Source: Aliarcobacter butzleri (GTDB lineage Bacteria > Campylobacterota > Campylobacteria > Campylobacterales > Arcobacteraceae). From it: DNA of 64,000 nucleotides. The notes below the pieces were generated by a model. The model saw nothing but the letters and a program-made list of their open reading frames with translations, ran no database searches and was not told the origin of the DNA. Below are positions 26,428 through 36,023 of this stretch, piece by piece. Position 1 is the stretch's first letter. Each line of letters starts with the position of its first letter. The DNA is taken from NCBI RefSeq assembly GCF_900187115.1, contig NZ_LT906455.1, positions 1,674,001-1,738,000 of the forward strand, written 5' to 3'. Both the position numbers and the translations under genes were made by a program.

Positions 26428-27573
26428 CTATAACCTCATTTTGTAATCATTATATCCAAAGTTTTTTACTATTTTATAAGAATTTTCTTTATTTTTTATA
26501 ACTATTGATGGTAATTTTATACCATTGAATGTTGTAGTTTTTACCATTGTATAGTGAATCATATCTTCTAAAATAATTTTATCACCAACTTTTAATGGCT
26601 CATCAAAAGAGTAATCTCCTATGATATCACCTGATAAACAAGTATTTCCACCAAATCTATATGTATATGGTTTTTCATTAGCAAGTCCGCTATTTCTAAT
26701 CATTGCTCGATATGGCATAGCTAAAGTGTCAGGCATATGTGCTTCTGCACTTGTATCTAAAATTGCTAAATCCATACCATTGTAAACAATATCTAAAACA
26801 GTTGCTACTAAATAACCCGTCTGCCAACCAATAGCCTCACCTGGTTCCATATAAACTTTTAGATGTGGATATCTTGATTTAAAATCTTTTAAAAGTTTGA
26901 TTAATCCTTCAACATCATAATCAGCTCTTGTTATGTGATGTCCACCACCAAAATTTACCCATTTTAATCTATCAAAATATTGACTAAAGTTTTTTTCAAA
27001 AGCTTCTAACGCACCTTCAAGTGCATCAACATTTTGTTCACAAAGTGCATGAAAATGAAAACCATCTAAAAATTCAAGCAAAGATTCGTCAAAATTTGCT
27101 TTTGTAGTTCCCATTCTTGAATATGGTGCACAAGGATTATATAAATCTACTTCAACTGATGAGTATTCAGGATTTAATCTAATACCTAATGATACTTTTC
27201 CATAAGCTTTATCTTTAAATCTTTTTAGTTGACTAAAAGAGTTAAAAACAAGATGATTTGAAATAGCAACTATTTCATCTATCTCTTCATCTTTAAAAGC
27301 TGGGCTATAAGTGTGAACTTCTTTACCAAACTCCTCTTTTGCTAAAATAGCTTCATGAAGTCCAGATGCACAACAACCTTTAAGATATTTTTTACATAAA
27401 TCAAAAGTTGAATGCATAGCAAAACCTTTTAAAGCTAAAAGAATACTAATATCAGCTTCATCTTGAACTCTTTTTAAAAGTTTTAAATTCTTTTCAAGTA
27501 ACTCTTCTTCGCATACATATGCTGGACTTGGAAGTTTTTCAAAAGTATCAACTACTTCATAATTTTTATTCAT
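26428..27573 (-). CDS. nspC: Carboxynorspermidine decarboxylase
   Basis: The 381-residue PLP enzyme of fold III has the lysine motif LLALKGFAMHSTFDL, the FHALCEQN motif, VNFGGGHHITR and the C-terminal GGNTCLSGDIIGDY cysteine motif. It makes spermidine from carboxyspermidine in the pathway used by Campylobacterota. It follows the dehydrogenase gene by three bases. Confidence 0.93.
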   Translation of the reverse strand: MNKNYEVVDTFEKLPSPAYVCEEELLEKNLKLLKRVQDEADISILLALKGFAMHSTFDLCKKYLKGCCASGLHEAILAKEEFGKEVHTYSPAFKDEEIDEIVAISNHLVFNSFSQLKRFKDKAYGKVSLGIRLNPEYSSVEVDLYNPCAPYSRMGTTKANFDESLLEFLDGFHFHALCEQNVDALEGALEAFEKNFSQYFDRLKWVNFGGGHHITRADYDVEGLIKLLKDFKSRYPHLKVYMEPGEAIGWQTGYLVATVLDIVYNGMDLAILDTSAEAHMPDTLAMPYRAMIRNSGLANEKPYTYRFGGNTCLSGDIIGDYSFDEPLKVGDKIILEDMIHYTMVKTTTFNGIKLPSIVIKNKENSYKIVKNFGYNDYKMRL

Positions 27574-27576
27574 AAT

Positions 27577-28779
27577 TTATTTCGCATCTAACTCTAAAAT
27601 TTTCCAAGGTAAGCCTTGTGTCATTAACTCATCCATAAATGGTTTTGCATCAAATTCTTCTATATTAAATACTCCTGTATTTTTCCAAATACCTTTGTAA
27701 AGTAATTTAGAACCAATCATTGCTGGAACTCCAGTTGTATAACTTACAGCTTGTGCTCCAGTTTCTTTATAACACTCTTGGTGGTCACAAACATTATAAA
27801 TATAAACTTTTCTTGGTTTTCCATCTTTAATACCTTCAATGATACAACCAATATTTGTTTTACCAACTGTTCTTGGTCCCAAGCTTGCAGGATCTGGTAA
27901 AAGAGTAGTTAAAAATTCAATAGGAGTAATCATCATACCTTTGTGTTCAACTGGCTCAATTCCTAACATTCCAACATTTTGTAAACAATTCATGTGTTGA
28001 ATATAACTATCTCCAAAAGTCATAAAAAATCTAATTCTTTTTAAACCTTTAATATTTTTTGATAAAGATTCTAACTCTTCATGATATAGTAAATAAGATG
28101 GTTTAACACCAACTTCTGGATAATCATGGTCAACTCTAATTTCTAAAGGAGTTGTTTCAATCCATTGACCATTTTCCCAATATCTACCATTTGCAGATAC
28201 TTCTCTTAAGTTAATTTCTGGGTTAAAGTTTGTTGCAAATTTATAACCATGGTCACCTGCATTACAATCCATAATATCTATATAGTGAATCTCATCAAAT
28301 AAATTTTGTTGAGCATATGCACAAAATACTCCTGTAACACCTGGGTCAAAACCAGAACCTAAAAGTCCCATGATTCCAGCTTCTTTAAATTGATTATCTC
28401 TTGCCCACTGAAGTTTGTATTCAAATTTTGCTTCATCTGGATGTTCATAATTTGCAGTATCTACATAATCAACTTTACATTTTGTACAAGCATCCATAAT
28501 TGTTAAATCTTGATAAGGTAATGCTACGTTTAATACTAATTTTGGATTTACTTTTTCAATTAATTTCACTAATTCATCAACACTATCAGCATTAACACTA
28601 GCTACATCAATTTGTACACCTTGATTTTTTAAAATATCAGCGGCAATTGCTTCACATTTTGAAACTGTTCTAGAAGCTAATGTTATTTTTTCAAAAGTGT
28701 CAATATTCATTGCACATTTAACAGTGGCTACTCTACTAACACCGCCTGCACCGATAATTAAAATACCTTTTTTACTCAT
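27577..28779 (-). CDS. Carboxynorspermidine/carboxyspermidine dehydrogenase (saccharopine dehydrogenase family)
   Basis: The 400-residue enzyme has an N-terminal NAD(P)-binding motif (IIGAGGVSRVATVKCA) and the family segments VDYVDTANYEHPDEA and LLGSGFDPGVTGVFCAYA. It condenses aspartate semialdehyde with putrescine or diaminopropane to form the substrate of NspC. The gene pair is the alternative spermidine pathway. Confidence 0.9.
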   Translation of the reverse strand: MSKKGILIIGAGGVSRVATVKCAMNIDTFEKITLASRTVSKCEAIAADILKNQGVQIDVASVNADSVDELVKLIEKVNPKLVLNVALPYQDLTIMDACTKCKVDYVDTANYEHPDEAKFEYKLQWARDNQFKEAGIMGLLGSGFDPGVTGVFCAYAQQNLFDEIHYIDIMDCNAGDHGYKFATNFNPEINLREVSANGRYWENGQWIETTPLEIRVDHDYPEVGVKPSYLLYHEELESLSKNIKGLKRIRFFMTFGDSYIQHMNCLQNVGMLGIEPVEHKGMMITPIEFLTTLLPDPASLGPRTVGKTNIGCIIEGIKDGKPRKVYIYNVCDHQECYKETGAQAVSYTTGVPAMIGSKLLYKGIWKNTGVFNIEEFDAKPFMDELMTQGLPWKILELDAK

Positions 28780-28931
28780 TTTATTTACTCCAAATTGTTT
28801 TTATAGTAAAGATTATACTATGTTTATATTAAAAGAATCGATGAATACGAGAGCAATTTATTGTTTGATAACCATTTGATTACAAGATTAACATAGTTTT
28901 AATATTATTTATGTAAAATTCGATTTTAATT

Positions 28932-29332
28932 GGGGATGACTTGGTATCGATTAGAGCAGTGAGTATTAGTTGCATGTCGGCCTGAACATGCCGTTACGCG
29001 GTTCATTTTTTTTAGACGCAAACAATACAAATTACGCTCCAGCTTACGCAAAAGCTGCGTAAGTTTAACAACTTACTGACTCGGCCTTTCTGGCCTTGAG
29101 TCTTCGGAGGCTGGCACTACAGATTCTATCTATGTAGATAATTGCTGGTTCACCCTAGATAGATTATTTTTGAGGGATTGATTGAACTTCAAAAAGAAAT
29201 TCTAAATCTTAGCTTTATGATTGCTTTTGGAAGTTGAGTTGTCATAGAGTGAAATTTTTCAACTTTGCTAAGCATGTAGACGCTTTTATAAGCTGTTTTA
29301 AGACTGCGGTTCGATCCCGCACATCTCCACCA
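28932..29332 (+). ncRNA. ssrA: Transfer-messenger RNA
   Basis: The RNA begins with GGGGATGACTTGG and ends with the T-arm GGTTCGATCCCGC and CTCCACCA, which pair as the tRNA-like acceptor. The tag reading frame from 29018 encodes ANNTNYAPAYAKAA followed by TAA at 29060-29062, close to the Campylobacter tag. The 3' end is the integration site of the downstream element and is kept intact on this side. Confidence 0.95.
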
Positions 29333-29334
29333 AT
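29314..29334 (+). repeat. Left attachment site (attL) at ssrA 3' end
   Basis: The 21-bp string beginning ATCCCGCACATC and ending with CCACCAAT is the end of ssrA and is repeated exactly at 45266-45286. Flanking bases differ, which fixes the core. Confidence 0.88.
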
Positions 29335-29471
29335 ACTTTTTTATACTTCCTTAAAGTTATTCAGAGTTCCCTAAAATACCCATCAAAAGCCTCTTCCTTA
29401 AGTTTCTTATTTCCTTAACTTTTGTATGATTATTCATAGTTTTTTATTCTCAGGGTAGAAAAAGGGTAGAA

Positions 29472-30632
29472 ATGAATAAGACAAAAAAATTAGGTATCTA
29501 TTATAATGAATTAGAAAATGGAGATAAAGTTTTCTATTTTACATATAAAGATATTAATGATTTAGATAAGAATGGTAATCCTAAAAAGAAATGGGTAAAT
29601 GTTGGAAAATATTCAGAGGGTATAAGAGAAATAAATGCTGTAAATCTTAGAAATGAACAAATTAATAAAATGAAGCATGGAGAAGATATTTCCATTGTTG
29701 CTAAAAAGAAAAAAAAAGAATTCATTAATTTAGAAAATATAGCTAATCTTTATTTCAAAGATAAAAAAACTTCTGAAAAACAAATATCAAAATTTGAGAA
29801 TCATATAAACCCTTTTTTTGGAAATAAAAATATTGATTCAATTACAAAAAAAGACATCTTAGATTTTAGACAAAATCTAATTGATGGAACACTAAAATAT
29901 CCAATAAACATACAAGAAAAAAGAAATTTAATTACTGAAGCAAAATCTCCACAAACTGTAAATGGTATAATAGAATTATTTAAAGCCATTTATAACCATT
30001 ATATAAAAGAATATAATCTAAAAATTGCCAATCCATGTTTTGGAATTTCAAAATTAAAAACTGACAATGCAAGAGAAAAATTTTTAACAACAGAAGAAAT
30101 AAATTTATTAATAGAACAAATAGAATCAAATAAAACTTTGTGGCTGTTTGTTAAATTATCCTTATCAACGGGTGGAAGATTAGAAACTATATTAAATATT
30201 CAAAAAAAAGATATTAATCTTACAAACTCAACTATCACTTTAAAGAATTTGAAAACTGATGAGACATATAAAGGTTTTTTACAACCAGATATTTCAGATT
30301 TTTTAGAAGACTTTTTACAAAATCTAAAACCTAATTACTACTTGATATCTTTTGAAAATCATATTGAGAAAACTAATTCAAGGCAAATTCAAACAAGATT
30401 AAAACCTATATTAGATAAATTATTTAATAAAGATTTAGATGCAAGAGATACTAAAAATAGATTTGTAATTCATTCTCTTAGACATACATTTGCATCCCAT
30501 TTAGCAATAAATGGAACACCAATATTCACTATCAAAGAACTAATGAATCACAAAGATATTGAACAAACAATGAGATATGCAAAGTTAGCCCCTGATAGTG
30601 GTAAAATATTTGTAACTAGTTTATATAAATAA
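29472..30632 (+). CDS. Tyrosine integrase
   Basis: The 386-residue protein has the full catalytic set: R236 in STGGRLETI, H334 and R337 in HSLRHTFASH, H360 in MNHKD and the nucleophile Y369 in MRYAKLAP. The N-terminal part (YNELENGDKVFYFTYKD, KKKWVNVGKYSEG) is an arm-type domain. It lies 140 bases from the att repeat, as is usual for integrases that use ssrA. Confidence 0.93.
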   Translation: MNKTKKLGIYYNELENGDKVFYFTYKDINDLDKNGNPKKKWVNVGKYSEGIREINAVNLRNEQINKMKHGEDISIVAKKKKKEFINLENIANLYFKDKKTSEKQISKFENHINPFFGNKNIDSITKKDILDFRQNLIDGTLKYPINIQEKRNLITEAKSPQTVNGIIELFKAIYNHYIKEYNLKIANPCFGISKLKTDNAREKFLTTEEINLLIEQIESNKTLWLFVKLSLSTGGRLETILNIQKKDINLTNSTITLKNLKTDETYKGFLQPDISDFLEDFLQNLKPNYYLISFENHIEKTNSRQIQTRLKPILDKLFNKDLDARDTKNRFVIHSLRHTFASHLAINGTPIFTIKELMNHKDIEQTMRYAKLAPDSGKIFVTSLYK

Positions 30633-30653
30633 TAAAATATTTAAGGATTTAAA

Positions 30654-31382
30654 TTGAGAAATTTCAGTAATTATATAATTTATGTTGATGAAAGTGGAGA
30701 CCATTCTCTTAGTTCAATAAACAATGATTATCCCTTATTTGTCTTAGCATTTTGCATTTTTGAAAAGAAAAAATATTCTGAAAGTGCTGTATCAAAAGTA
30801 AAAGAATTTAAGTTTAAACACTTTGGACATGATATGGTAATTTTACATGAAAATGAAATCCGAAGAGATAAAGGCTGGTTTAAAAAATTAAACTCAAAAG
30901 ATATAAAAGAAAATTTTTTAAATGAACTGACAAATATTATAGAAGAAGAGGATTTTACTTTAATATCAACTGTTATTAGAAAAGATAAATTAGTTAGCCA
31001 TGTAAATAATCCTTATGATATAGCTTTAAAATATTGTATGGAAAGAGCTTATAAATTTTTAGCATCTAAAAATGAGCATGAAAAAACAACTCATATTATT
31101 GTTGAACAAAGAGGTAAAAAAGAAGATGAAGAGTTAGAATTAGAATTTAGAAGAATTTGCGATGGTAATAATTATCAAGGAATATATTTCCCTTTTGAAA
31201 TTATTATGGCAAATAAAATGACAAATTCTGCGGGGTTACAACTTGCTGATTTAGTAGCTAGACCAATTGGAATAAAAGTATTAAAACCAAATCAAAGTAA
31301 TAGAGCCTATGACATTTTAGAAAAAAAATTTCATAAATCAAATAATACTTATCAAGGCATTGGATTAAAAATATTTCCATAA
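30654..31382 (+). CDS. DUF3800 family protein
   Basis: The 242-residue protein starts at TTG behind AAGGA. YVDESGDHS near the N-terminus and the C-terminal NSAGLQLADLVARPI motif are the hallmarks of DUF3800, a family with an RNase H-like fold seen in mobile elements and defence islands. Acidic residues D and E of the first motif and the late D suggest metal binding. It follows the integrase by 21 bases. Function is unknown. Confidence 0.78.
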   Translation: MRNFSNYIIYVDESGDHSLSSINNDYPLFVLAFCIFEKKKYSESAVSKVKEFKFKHFGHDMVILHENEIRRDKGWFKKLNSKDIKENFLNELTNIIEEEDFTLISTVIRKDKLVSHVNNPYDIALKYCMERAYKFLASKNEHEKTTHIIVEQRGKKEDEELELEFRRICDGNNYQGIYFPFEIIMANKMTNSAGLQLADLVARPIGIKVLKPNQSNRAYDILEKKFHKSNNTYQGIGLKIFP

Positions 31383-31730
31383 AGCAAAAAACCCCCGAGA
31401 ATCCTCAGGGGTCTATTGCCGATCGCCAATCTGCAATCCAATTAAAGAATTATATATACTATAAGCATAAAGTTTAATTAATCTATTTATAAAAATGTAA
31501 TTTGAGTAATAAAGTTACACTATAATTTTTCATCATTTGATTTTCAAAATATATAGTATTTTTACTTCTCTATAAATTCAAATACATTTAAATATTCTAA
31601 ATTTTTAAAAAAAATTTTAAAAATTTACGGCTACATACGGGAGAAACACTCTATTTACGCTTTACTATTTTTGCGTAATTCCTCAATCTTTTTTATACTT
31701 ACTTTAACTTACAAAATAAGGAGTTAAGTA
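31383..31730. other. Spacer with an orphan leftward terminator
   Basis: No gene is visible in 348 bases. A GC-rich hairpin lies at 31391-31412 at the left end; the rest is AT-rich. The rightward gene at 31731 has an AAGGAG site. The hairpin orientation suggests that a leftward RNA could end here. Confidence 0.45.
31391..31412 (-). terminator. Leftward intrinsic terminator
   Basis: ACCCCCGAG pairs with CTCAGGGGT with one mismatch. The adjoining A-run on the + strand gives TTTTTT after the stem on the - strand, so it stops leftward transcription. No leftward gene is seen to its right in the first 4 kb, so the transcript it serves is unknown. Confidence 0.6.
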
Positions 31731-31982
31731 ATGCAAAGTAACCTTGATATTCAAAGAGAAAAGATTTATGAATATCTTCAAAAGAAATACAAAAGAGCAG
31801 TAATTAGCAAAAGTGAAATGGCTAATGAATTAGGTGTAAGTAACTCAACAATTGATTTATATATTGCAAAAGGAAGTGGATTACCCAATTATAAAAAATT
31901 GGGTAATGCAAAAAATGCCAAAGTTGTATTTGCAATTGTTGATGTTTCTGATTTTCTTGCACAAACGATTAAAACTTTTTGA
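31731..31982 (+). CDS. Small helix-turn-helix protein (AlpA/excisionase-like)
   Basis: The 83-residue protein has a helix-turn-helix SKSEMANELGVSNSTIDLYI followed by a strand-turn segment (PNYKKLGNAKNAKVVFAIVDV) and FLAQTI, as in small regulators or excisionases of integrative elements. It is the first gene of a rightward block that continues to 35543. Confidence 0.65.
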   Translation: MQSNLDIQREKIYEYLQKKYKRAVISKSEMANELGVSNSTIDLYIAKGSGLPNYKKLGNAKNAKVVFAIVDVSDFLAQTIKTF

Positions 31983-31989
31983 GCTAAAA

Positions 31990-32652
31990 ATGAAAGATTT
32001 AAGAGAAAAAGATACCTACTGGTTTAGACATGATAGTAATGCAAAAGATGATTTCAAATGTATGATTTTGATTGAACAGCTAGGATGTGAGGGCTATGGT
32101 ATTTTTTGGATTCTTGTGGAAACATTAAGAGAGCAAAAAGATTATAGATACCCTTTTTATCTACTTAGTGCATTAGCAAGAAAATATAACACTACTCAAG
32201 CAAAAGTTGAAACAGTTGTGAAAGAATATGGACTCTTTGAAATTGATATTGATAGTTTTTTCTTTTCTCACTCTTTCAATAGAAGAATGGAAAATCTTGA
32301 AAAAGTAAAAGAACAACGAAGAATTGCAGGACTAAAAAGTGGAGAAAGTAGAAAAATAAAAGCTATTGAACATAAGTTAAACAAATGTTCAACACAAGTT
32401 GAACGAGTAGATAAGAGTAAAAAAGAAGAGATTATAAAAGAGATAAAAAAGCTAAAAGATTTTCTAGCTGATAAATCTGCAAATGCTATTTTACAAATAG
32501 CAAAAGATGAAGATTACAAAGATTTATTTTCAAAAGAAATCAACTCATTTATATTAAATAATGGTGGTTTAACAAATGTTAAATCTTATATAGAAGATGA
32601 AAATTATCAAGACTGGATAATTTCAGAAGTATTAAAATATGAGGAAAAATAA
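31990..32652 (+). CDS. DUF4373-type (Lin1244/Lin1753-like) protein
   Basis: ATG 31990 is chosen since the family motif YWFRHDSNAKDD begins ten residues later, and earlier starts would overlap the HTH gene. The 220-residue product has the N-terminal domain with LIEQLGCEGYGIFWILVETLRE, typical of replication-associated proteins of phages and plasmids, then a lysine-rich linker and a helical tail. It may be a replication initiator or a loader for element DNA. It abuts the next gene. Confidence 0.72.
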   Translation: MKDLREKDTYWFRHDSNAKDDFKCMILIEQLGCEGYGIFWILVETLREQKDYRYPFYLLSALARKYNTTQAKVETVVKEYGLFEIDIDSFFFSHSFNRRMENLEKVKEQRRIAGLKSGESRKIKAIEHKLNKCSTQVERVDKSKKEEIIKEIKKLKDFLADKSANAILQIAKDEDYKDLFSKEINSFILNNGGLTNVKSYIEDENYQDWIISEVLKYEEK

Positions 32653-33329
32653 TGAACAATAATAACTCAAATCACTTTGACCCATTCCAAAACTGGGGCA
32701 ATCAAAACCAAGCAAGTCAACAAAAAAGACTTCAAAATCAAAAAATAAAACAAGGCTATAAGTCAAAGGCAGAAGATGGTCTTGATAATATGATTTCAGA
32801 ATACAATCAGGCAAAAATTAATCAAGTAGTCGATTGGAATCCATCTTCAAAAGATAAAGCACAAATTACAAGATACTTTAAACGATATTGGGATAACAAC
32901 TTTTTTATCTATGCTGTGATTATTGCAATAATCACTTTTATAACATCATTCTATACAACTTTTGCAGTTGGTGGAATAGTTGCTGTATTTGTTTTAAAAC
33001 TCACTCTTTCTCAAAATATTTTCATGAAATATTTTTTGAATGACCATCAAATAGAAAAAGAAGATATGGTATATCTAAAAAATAAAATATTTGGAAAACA
33101 GTTAAATGTTTTAACAACTTTTATGATTACAGTTGTTTTAACAATGATAAGTTTTACAATGAGTTTTTACACTATTGGAATATATATAGATGTTGAAAAA
33201 ATTCCATTTTTATCAAATCTATTATCAAAATGGTACCCATTTATTCCAGATAATGAACTATTTGCATATACAAATATATTCTCAATATTTATCTTAATTC
33301 TTTTAAAAGTTATAGAGAAATGGAGATAA
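32652..33329 (+). CDS. Membrane protein preceding the coupling ATPase
   Basis: The 225-residue protein has a polar Asn/Gln-rich N-terminus of about 80 residues, then four membrane spans in two pairs (about 88-104, 106-120, 155-178, 203-220). Its position directly before the TraG-type gene (one base gap) suggests a membrane partner or anchor for the ATPase, which lacks spans of its own. No family was recognised. Confidence 0.55.
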   Translation: MNNNNSNHFDPFQNWGNQNQASQQKRLQNQKIKQGYKSKAEDGLDNMISEYNQAKINQVVDWNPSSKDKAQITRYFKRYWDNNFFIYAVIIAIITFITSFYTTFAVGGIVAVFVLKLTLSQNIFMKYFLNDHQIEKEDMVYLKNKIFGKQLNVLTTFMITVVLTMISFTMSFYTIGIYIDVEKIPFLSNLLSKWYPFIPDNELFAYTNIFSIFILILLKVIEKWR

Positions 33330-33330
33330 T

Positions 33331-34866
33331 ATGCTATTTAAAAAACAAGAAAAAGAGACTCTATTATCTCAAGACCAAAGTGCACTATCTAGTGCATTAG
33401 GTCGTGGAATAACATCAATATCATCTGCAAAAGATGAATTATTTCATCAACCAAATATTTTTAATCCACTTGACTATATAAAAGATGATAAATACTTTTT
33501 AGGATTAGACCACCAAACTCAACAACCACTTTATAATGATGAATCAATTCACACTCAAATTGTTGCACCAACTAGGTCTGGAAAAGGTATTTTTATAGCT
33601 GTAAAAGTTGTTGAGGCTCTACGAAAAAATAAAGGTGTAATTATTATTGACCCCAAAGAGGATGATTTTTTAGCTCAAGTGATTTTAGAAGAATTACAAA
33701 GACAAAATAGAACTCAAGATTTGCAAATAGTAAACTGGTCTAATGACTTTTGCTATACAGTTTTTTCTGAACTTGACACAGTAGAAGAAGCTACAAAAAA
33801 AATGACTGTAATGTTAAATCTAATTGAAAATGATGCCGAATTGGGAGCTAGTTATTATAAAAAGAGTGAAAGAATATTACTAGCAAAAGTAATGCATCTT
33901 TTTTTTAACTCTAAAACTTTATTAGAAGTAGAATTTGATTTAACTTTGCAAAATTTATCTATATTTTTGAAATATATAATCTCTGATTTAATATCAAACT
34001 ATGAGTTTCAAAAGGAGTTAGAAAAAAATAAACCAAACTTTGATAAGTTAGCTTCACTATCAAAAAGATATTTTAATCCTGATTTATTTGCAACTATTGA
34101 AATAAATTATTCTAATTTATCAATACTAGAATCGTTACAGTTTTCAATCTCTGAGTTTGAAAATGTAAGCATATATAATAAATATCATATTTTAGATTCT
34201 CTTACAAAAGGAAAAGTTTTATATATAAAATCTGATATGTTGGATGAAACAGCATTAAAATTTTTAAAGCTTGTTATAACTGATATTATTCAATTTTCTA
34301 AAAAATATAAAAAAGATACGAACTGTTTAGCAATCTTAGATGAACTTAGTTTTTATCCAACACAGATTTTAAGTGCAGGACTTTCAACCGTTGCAGGATT
34401 TGGAGTTAATTTTATATTAGCATATCAAAGTGAAGCACAAATGAAAGATGAGAATTTAAGAGTCTCTATAAAAGATAATTGTCAAACAAAGATTTATTAT
34501 AAATCTAGTGATGATAAAACTCTAAAATATATTGAGCTTTTATCAGGATTAGAGCTTGTAACTCAAAAGAGCAAAAAAAGCAACGAAACTACAATTAGAC
34601 AACAGCAAGAAGCTCACATGAATATCACAAGGCTTAGAGCATTACCAAGAGCAAAAGTTGCAGTTTTAATTGAAGAAAATTTAAATGAGATAAAAATATT
34701 TCAAACTTCACCAATTCCAGTAAAAAATAAATTTAATTGGGATAACCTAAACAGTAAAGATGTAGCTATTAAAAAACTTTTCCTCTTAAAAGCATTTAAA
34801 GTTGAATTAAAACAAGAAATTTCACTTGATACACAAAATCAAGATGAAAAAGAACTTGTTCTTTAA
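33331..34866 (+). CDS. TraG/VirD4-type coupling ATPase (T4CP)
   Basis: The 511-residue protein has Walker A APTRSGKG at 79-86, GVIIIDPKEDDF, and Walker B CLAILDELSFYP, plus the TraG-family late motif LAYQSEAQMKD and DNCQTKIYY. Type IV coupling proteins bring DNA to a transfer channel. The N-terminal membrane anchor is missing and is probably provided by the gene before it. It supports mobilisation of the element. Confidence 0.85.
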   Translation: MLFKKQEKETLLSQDQSALSSALGRGITSISSAKDELFHQPNIFNPLDYIKDDKYFLGLDHQTQQPLYNDESIHTQIVAPTRSGKGIFIAVKVVEALRKNKGVIIIDPKEDDFLAQVILEELQRQNRTQDLQIVNWSNDFCYTVFSELDTVEEATKKMTVMLNLIENDAELGASYYKKSERILLAKVMHLFFNSKTLLEVEFDLTLQNLSIFLKYIISDLISNYEFQKELEKNKPNFDKLASLSKRYFNPDLFATIEINYSNLSILESLQFSISEFENVSIYNKYHILDSLTKGKVLYIKSDMLDETALKFLKLVITDIIQFSKKYKKDTNCLAILDELSFYPTQILSAGLSTVAGFGVNFILAYQSEAQMKDENLRVSIKDNCQTKIYYKSSDDKTLKYIELLSGLELVTQKSKKSNETTIRQQQEAHMNITRLRALPRAKVAVLIEENLNEIKIFQTSPIPVKNKFNWDNLNSKDVAIKKLFLLKAFKVELKQEISLDTQNQDEKELVL

Positions 34867-34877
34867 AAGGCTTAAAT

Positions 34878-35543
34878 ATGATTACAAATAGAGATATAGA
34901 AATATTTAAATTTATAAATAAATATGGTAAAACATATATAGAAGTATTAGCAAAAACATTTTTTACAAATGAGCAAGTAGCAAGAAATAGAATCAATTCC
35001 TTAGCAAAACAAAACCTTATTTCATATTGGAATACAAACCTTATGAAACCAAGACGAGCAATAGTTTTAACAGCTGATACAAAAGCCTTACTTGAAGATG
35101 AATTTGAAATAAAAGCAAAAAATGTTAAGTTAAATAGAACCACTATTCAACATAATATTTTAGAGCAAATAACAGATTATCATTTATCTTTGATTGGTAG
35201 TGTTGAAAGAACAACTGTATCAACACACCAAGATAAATTAAATCATATTCCTGATTTTATTTTTACCAATAGTAATGGAAATAAAATCAATATAGAAATA
35301 GAGCTTAGTAAAAAATCTGCACCTAGATATACTAAGCTTATGCAAGATGTAGCAAAAGACAATCCAGATGCAATAATTTATATTTTAGATAGTTCATCTA
35401 AAATAAAATCATTTGCATCTATTATGCCCAAATGGCAGAAATTGTATTTTATAAGTATTGATGAACTTATAAAAAACATTTCAGAAATAGGACAAATCAA
35501 ACCAATTCCACAAGAACAGTCATTGTTTGATTCTCCTATTTAA
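34878..35543 (+). CDS. Replication-relaxation-like protein
   Basis: The 221-residue protein has an N-terminal winged helix (NRDIEIFKFINKYGKTYIE) and a C-terminal alpha/beta domain with IPDFIF and INIEIELSKKS, the general layout of the Replic_Relax family. The P-D...E-x-E-x-x-K order resembles a PD-(D/E)xK nuclease core. It lies between the coupling ATPase and a structured non-coding region, which fits a DNA-processing role in transfer. No HUH or MOB motif is seen. Confidence 0.6.
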   Translation: MITNRDIEIFKFINKYGKTYIEVLAKTFFTNEQVARNRINSLAKQNLISYWNTNLMKPRRAIVLTADTKALLEDEFEIKAKNVKLNRTTIQHNILEQITDYHLSLIGSVERTTVSTHQDKLNHIPDFIFTNSNGNKINIEIELSKKSAPRYTKLMQDVAKDNPDAIIYILDSSSKIKSFASIMPKWQKLYFISIDELIKNISEIGQIKPIPQEQSLFDSPI

Positions 35544-36023
35544 TACCCTATTTAAAAGGTGTATTTAACTAGTAAACACACTTTTAAATAATAATAGCGG
35601 TAAATAAAAGCTCTATTCATCGCCTTTTTTACCTTATGGGTGCGTCAGGAGTAAACTCCCGACCCCAATAATTCCCTGCGTGCTTATTTAAACTAAAAAA
35701 TTAACACACCAAAAGTGTTAACATTTTATTTTAAACATACTTAGACATTATCAAGTTTATCTACGACTTGCCCCTCAGGCAACTAGCTATCTAAACTGAA
35801 TAATTGAAATTATTGGGGTCGGTAGACACTAAAAATTTACGTTTAGATTTTTGCAAAATCTGACACTATTTTTAGGCACCAGACGCACCCACTCCGTTGC
35901 ATAAATCTAAAAAAACTTGACATTTAGTCAACTTTCTTTTATATTTACTTCACTCCGCAGACTCACCACGCGAACAAGTCGCCAATGGAATTGTGGTGAA
36001 TCTTTGGCATCCTGACGGGGGAA
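35544..36023. other. Highly structured non-coding region, candidate oriT
   Basis: There is no gene. Nested perfect inverted repeats are present: GGGTGCGTC (35638-35646) with its complement at 35882-35890, and a 15-mer CCGACCCCAATAATT (35659-35673) with its complement at 35808-35822. Local hairpins lie at 35549-35590, 35701-35721 and 35845-35861. The base composition is richer in G and C than its surroundings. It may be a transfer origin or a structured RNA. Confidence 0.6.

Noticed and set aside
29472-35543. A canonical HUH or MOB relaxase
   Set aside because: No His-rich triad or relaxase motif was found in any product of the rightward block.
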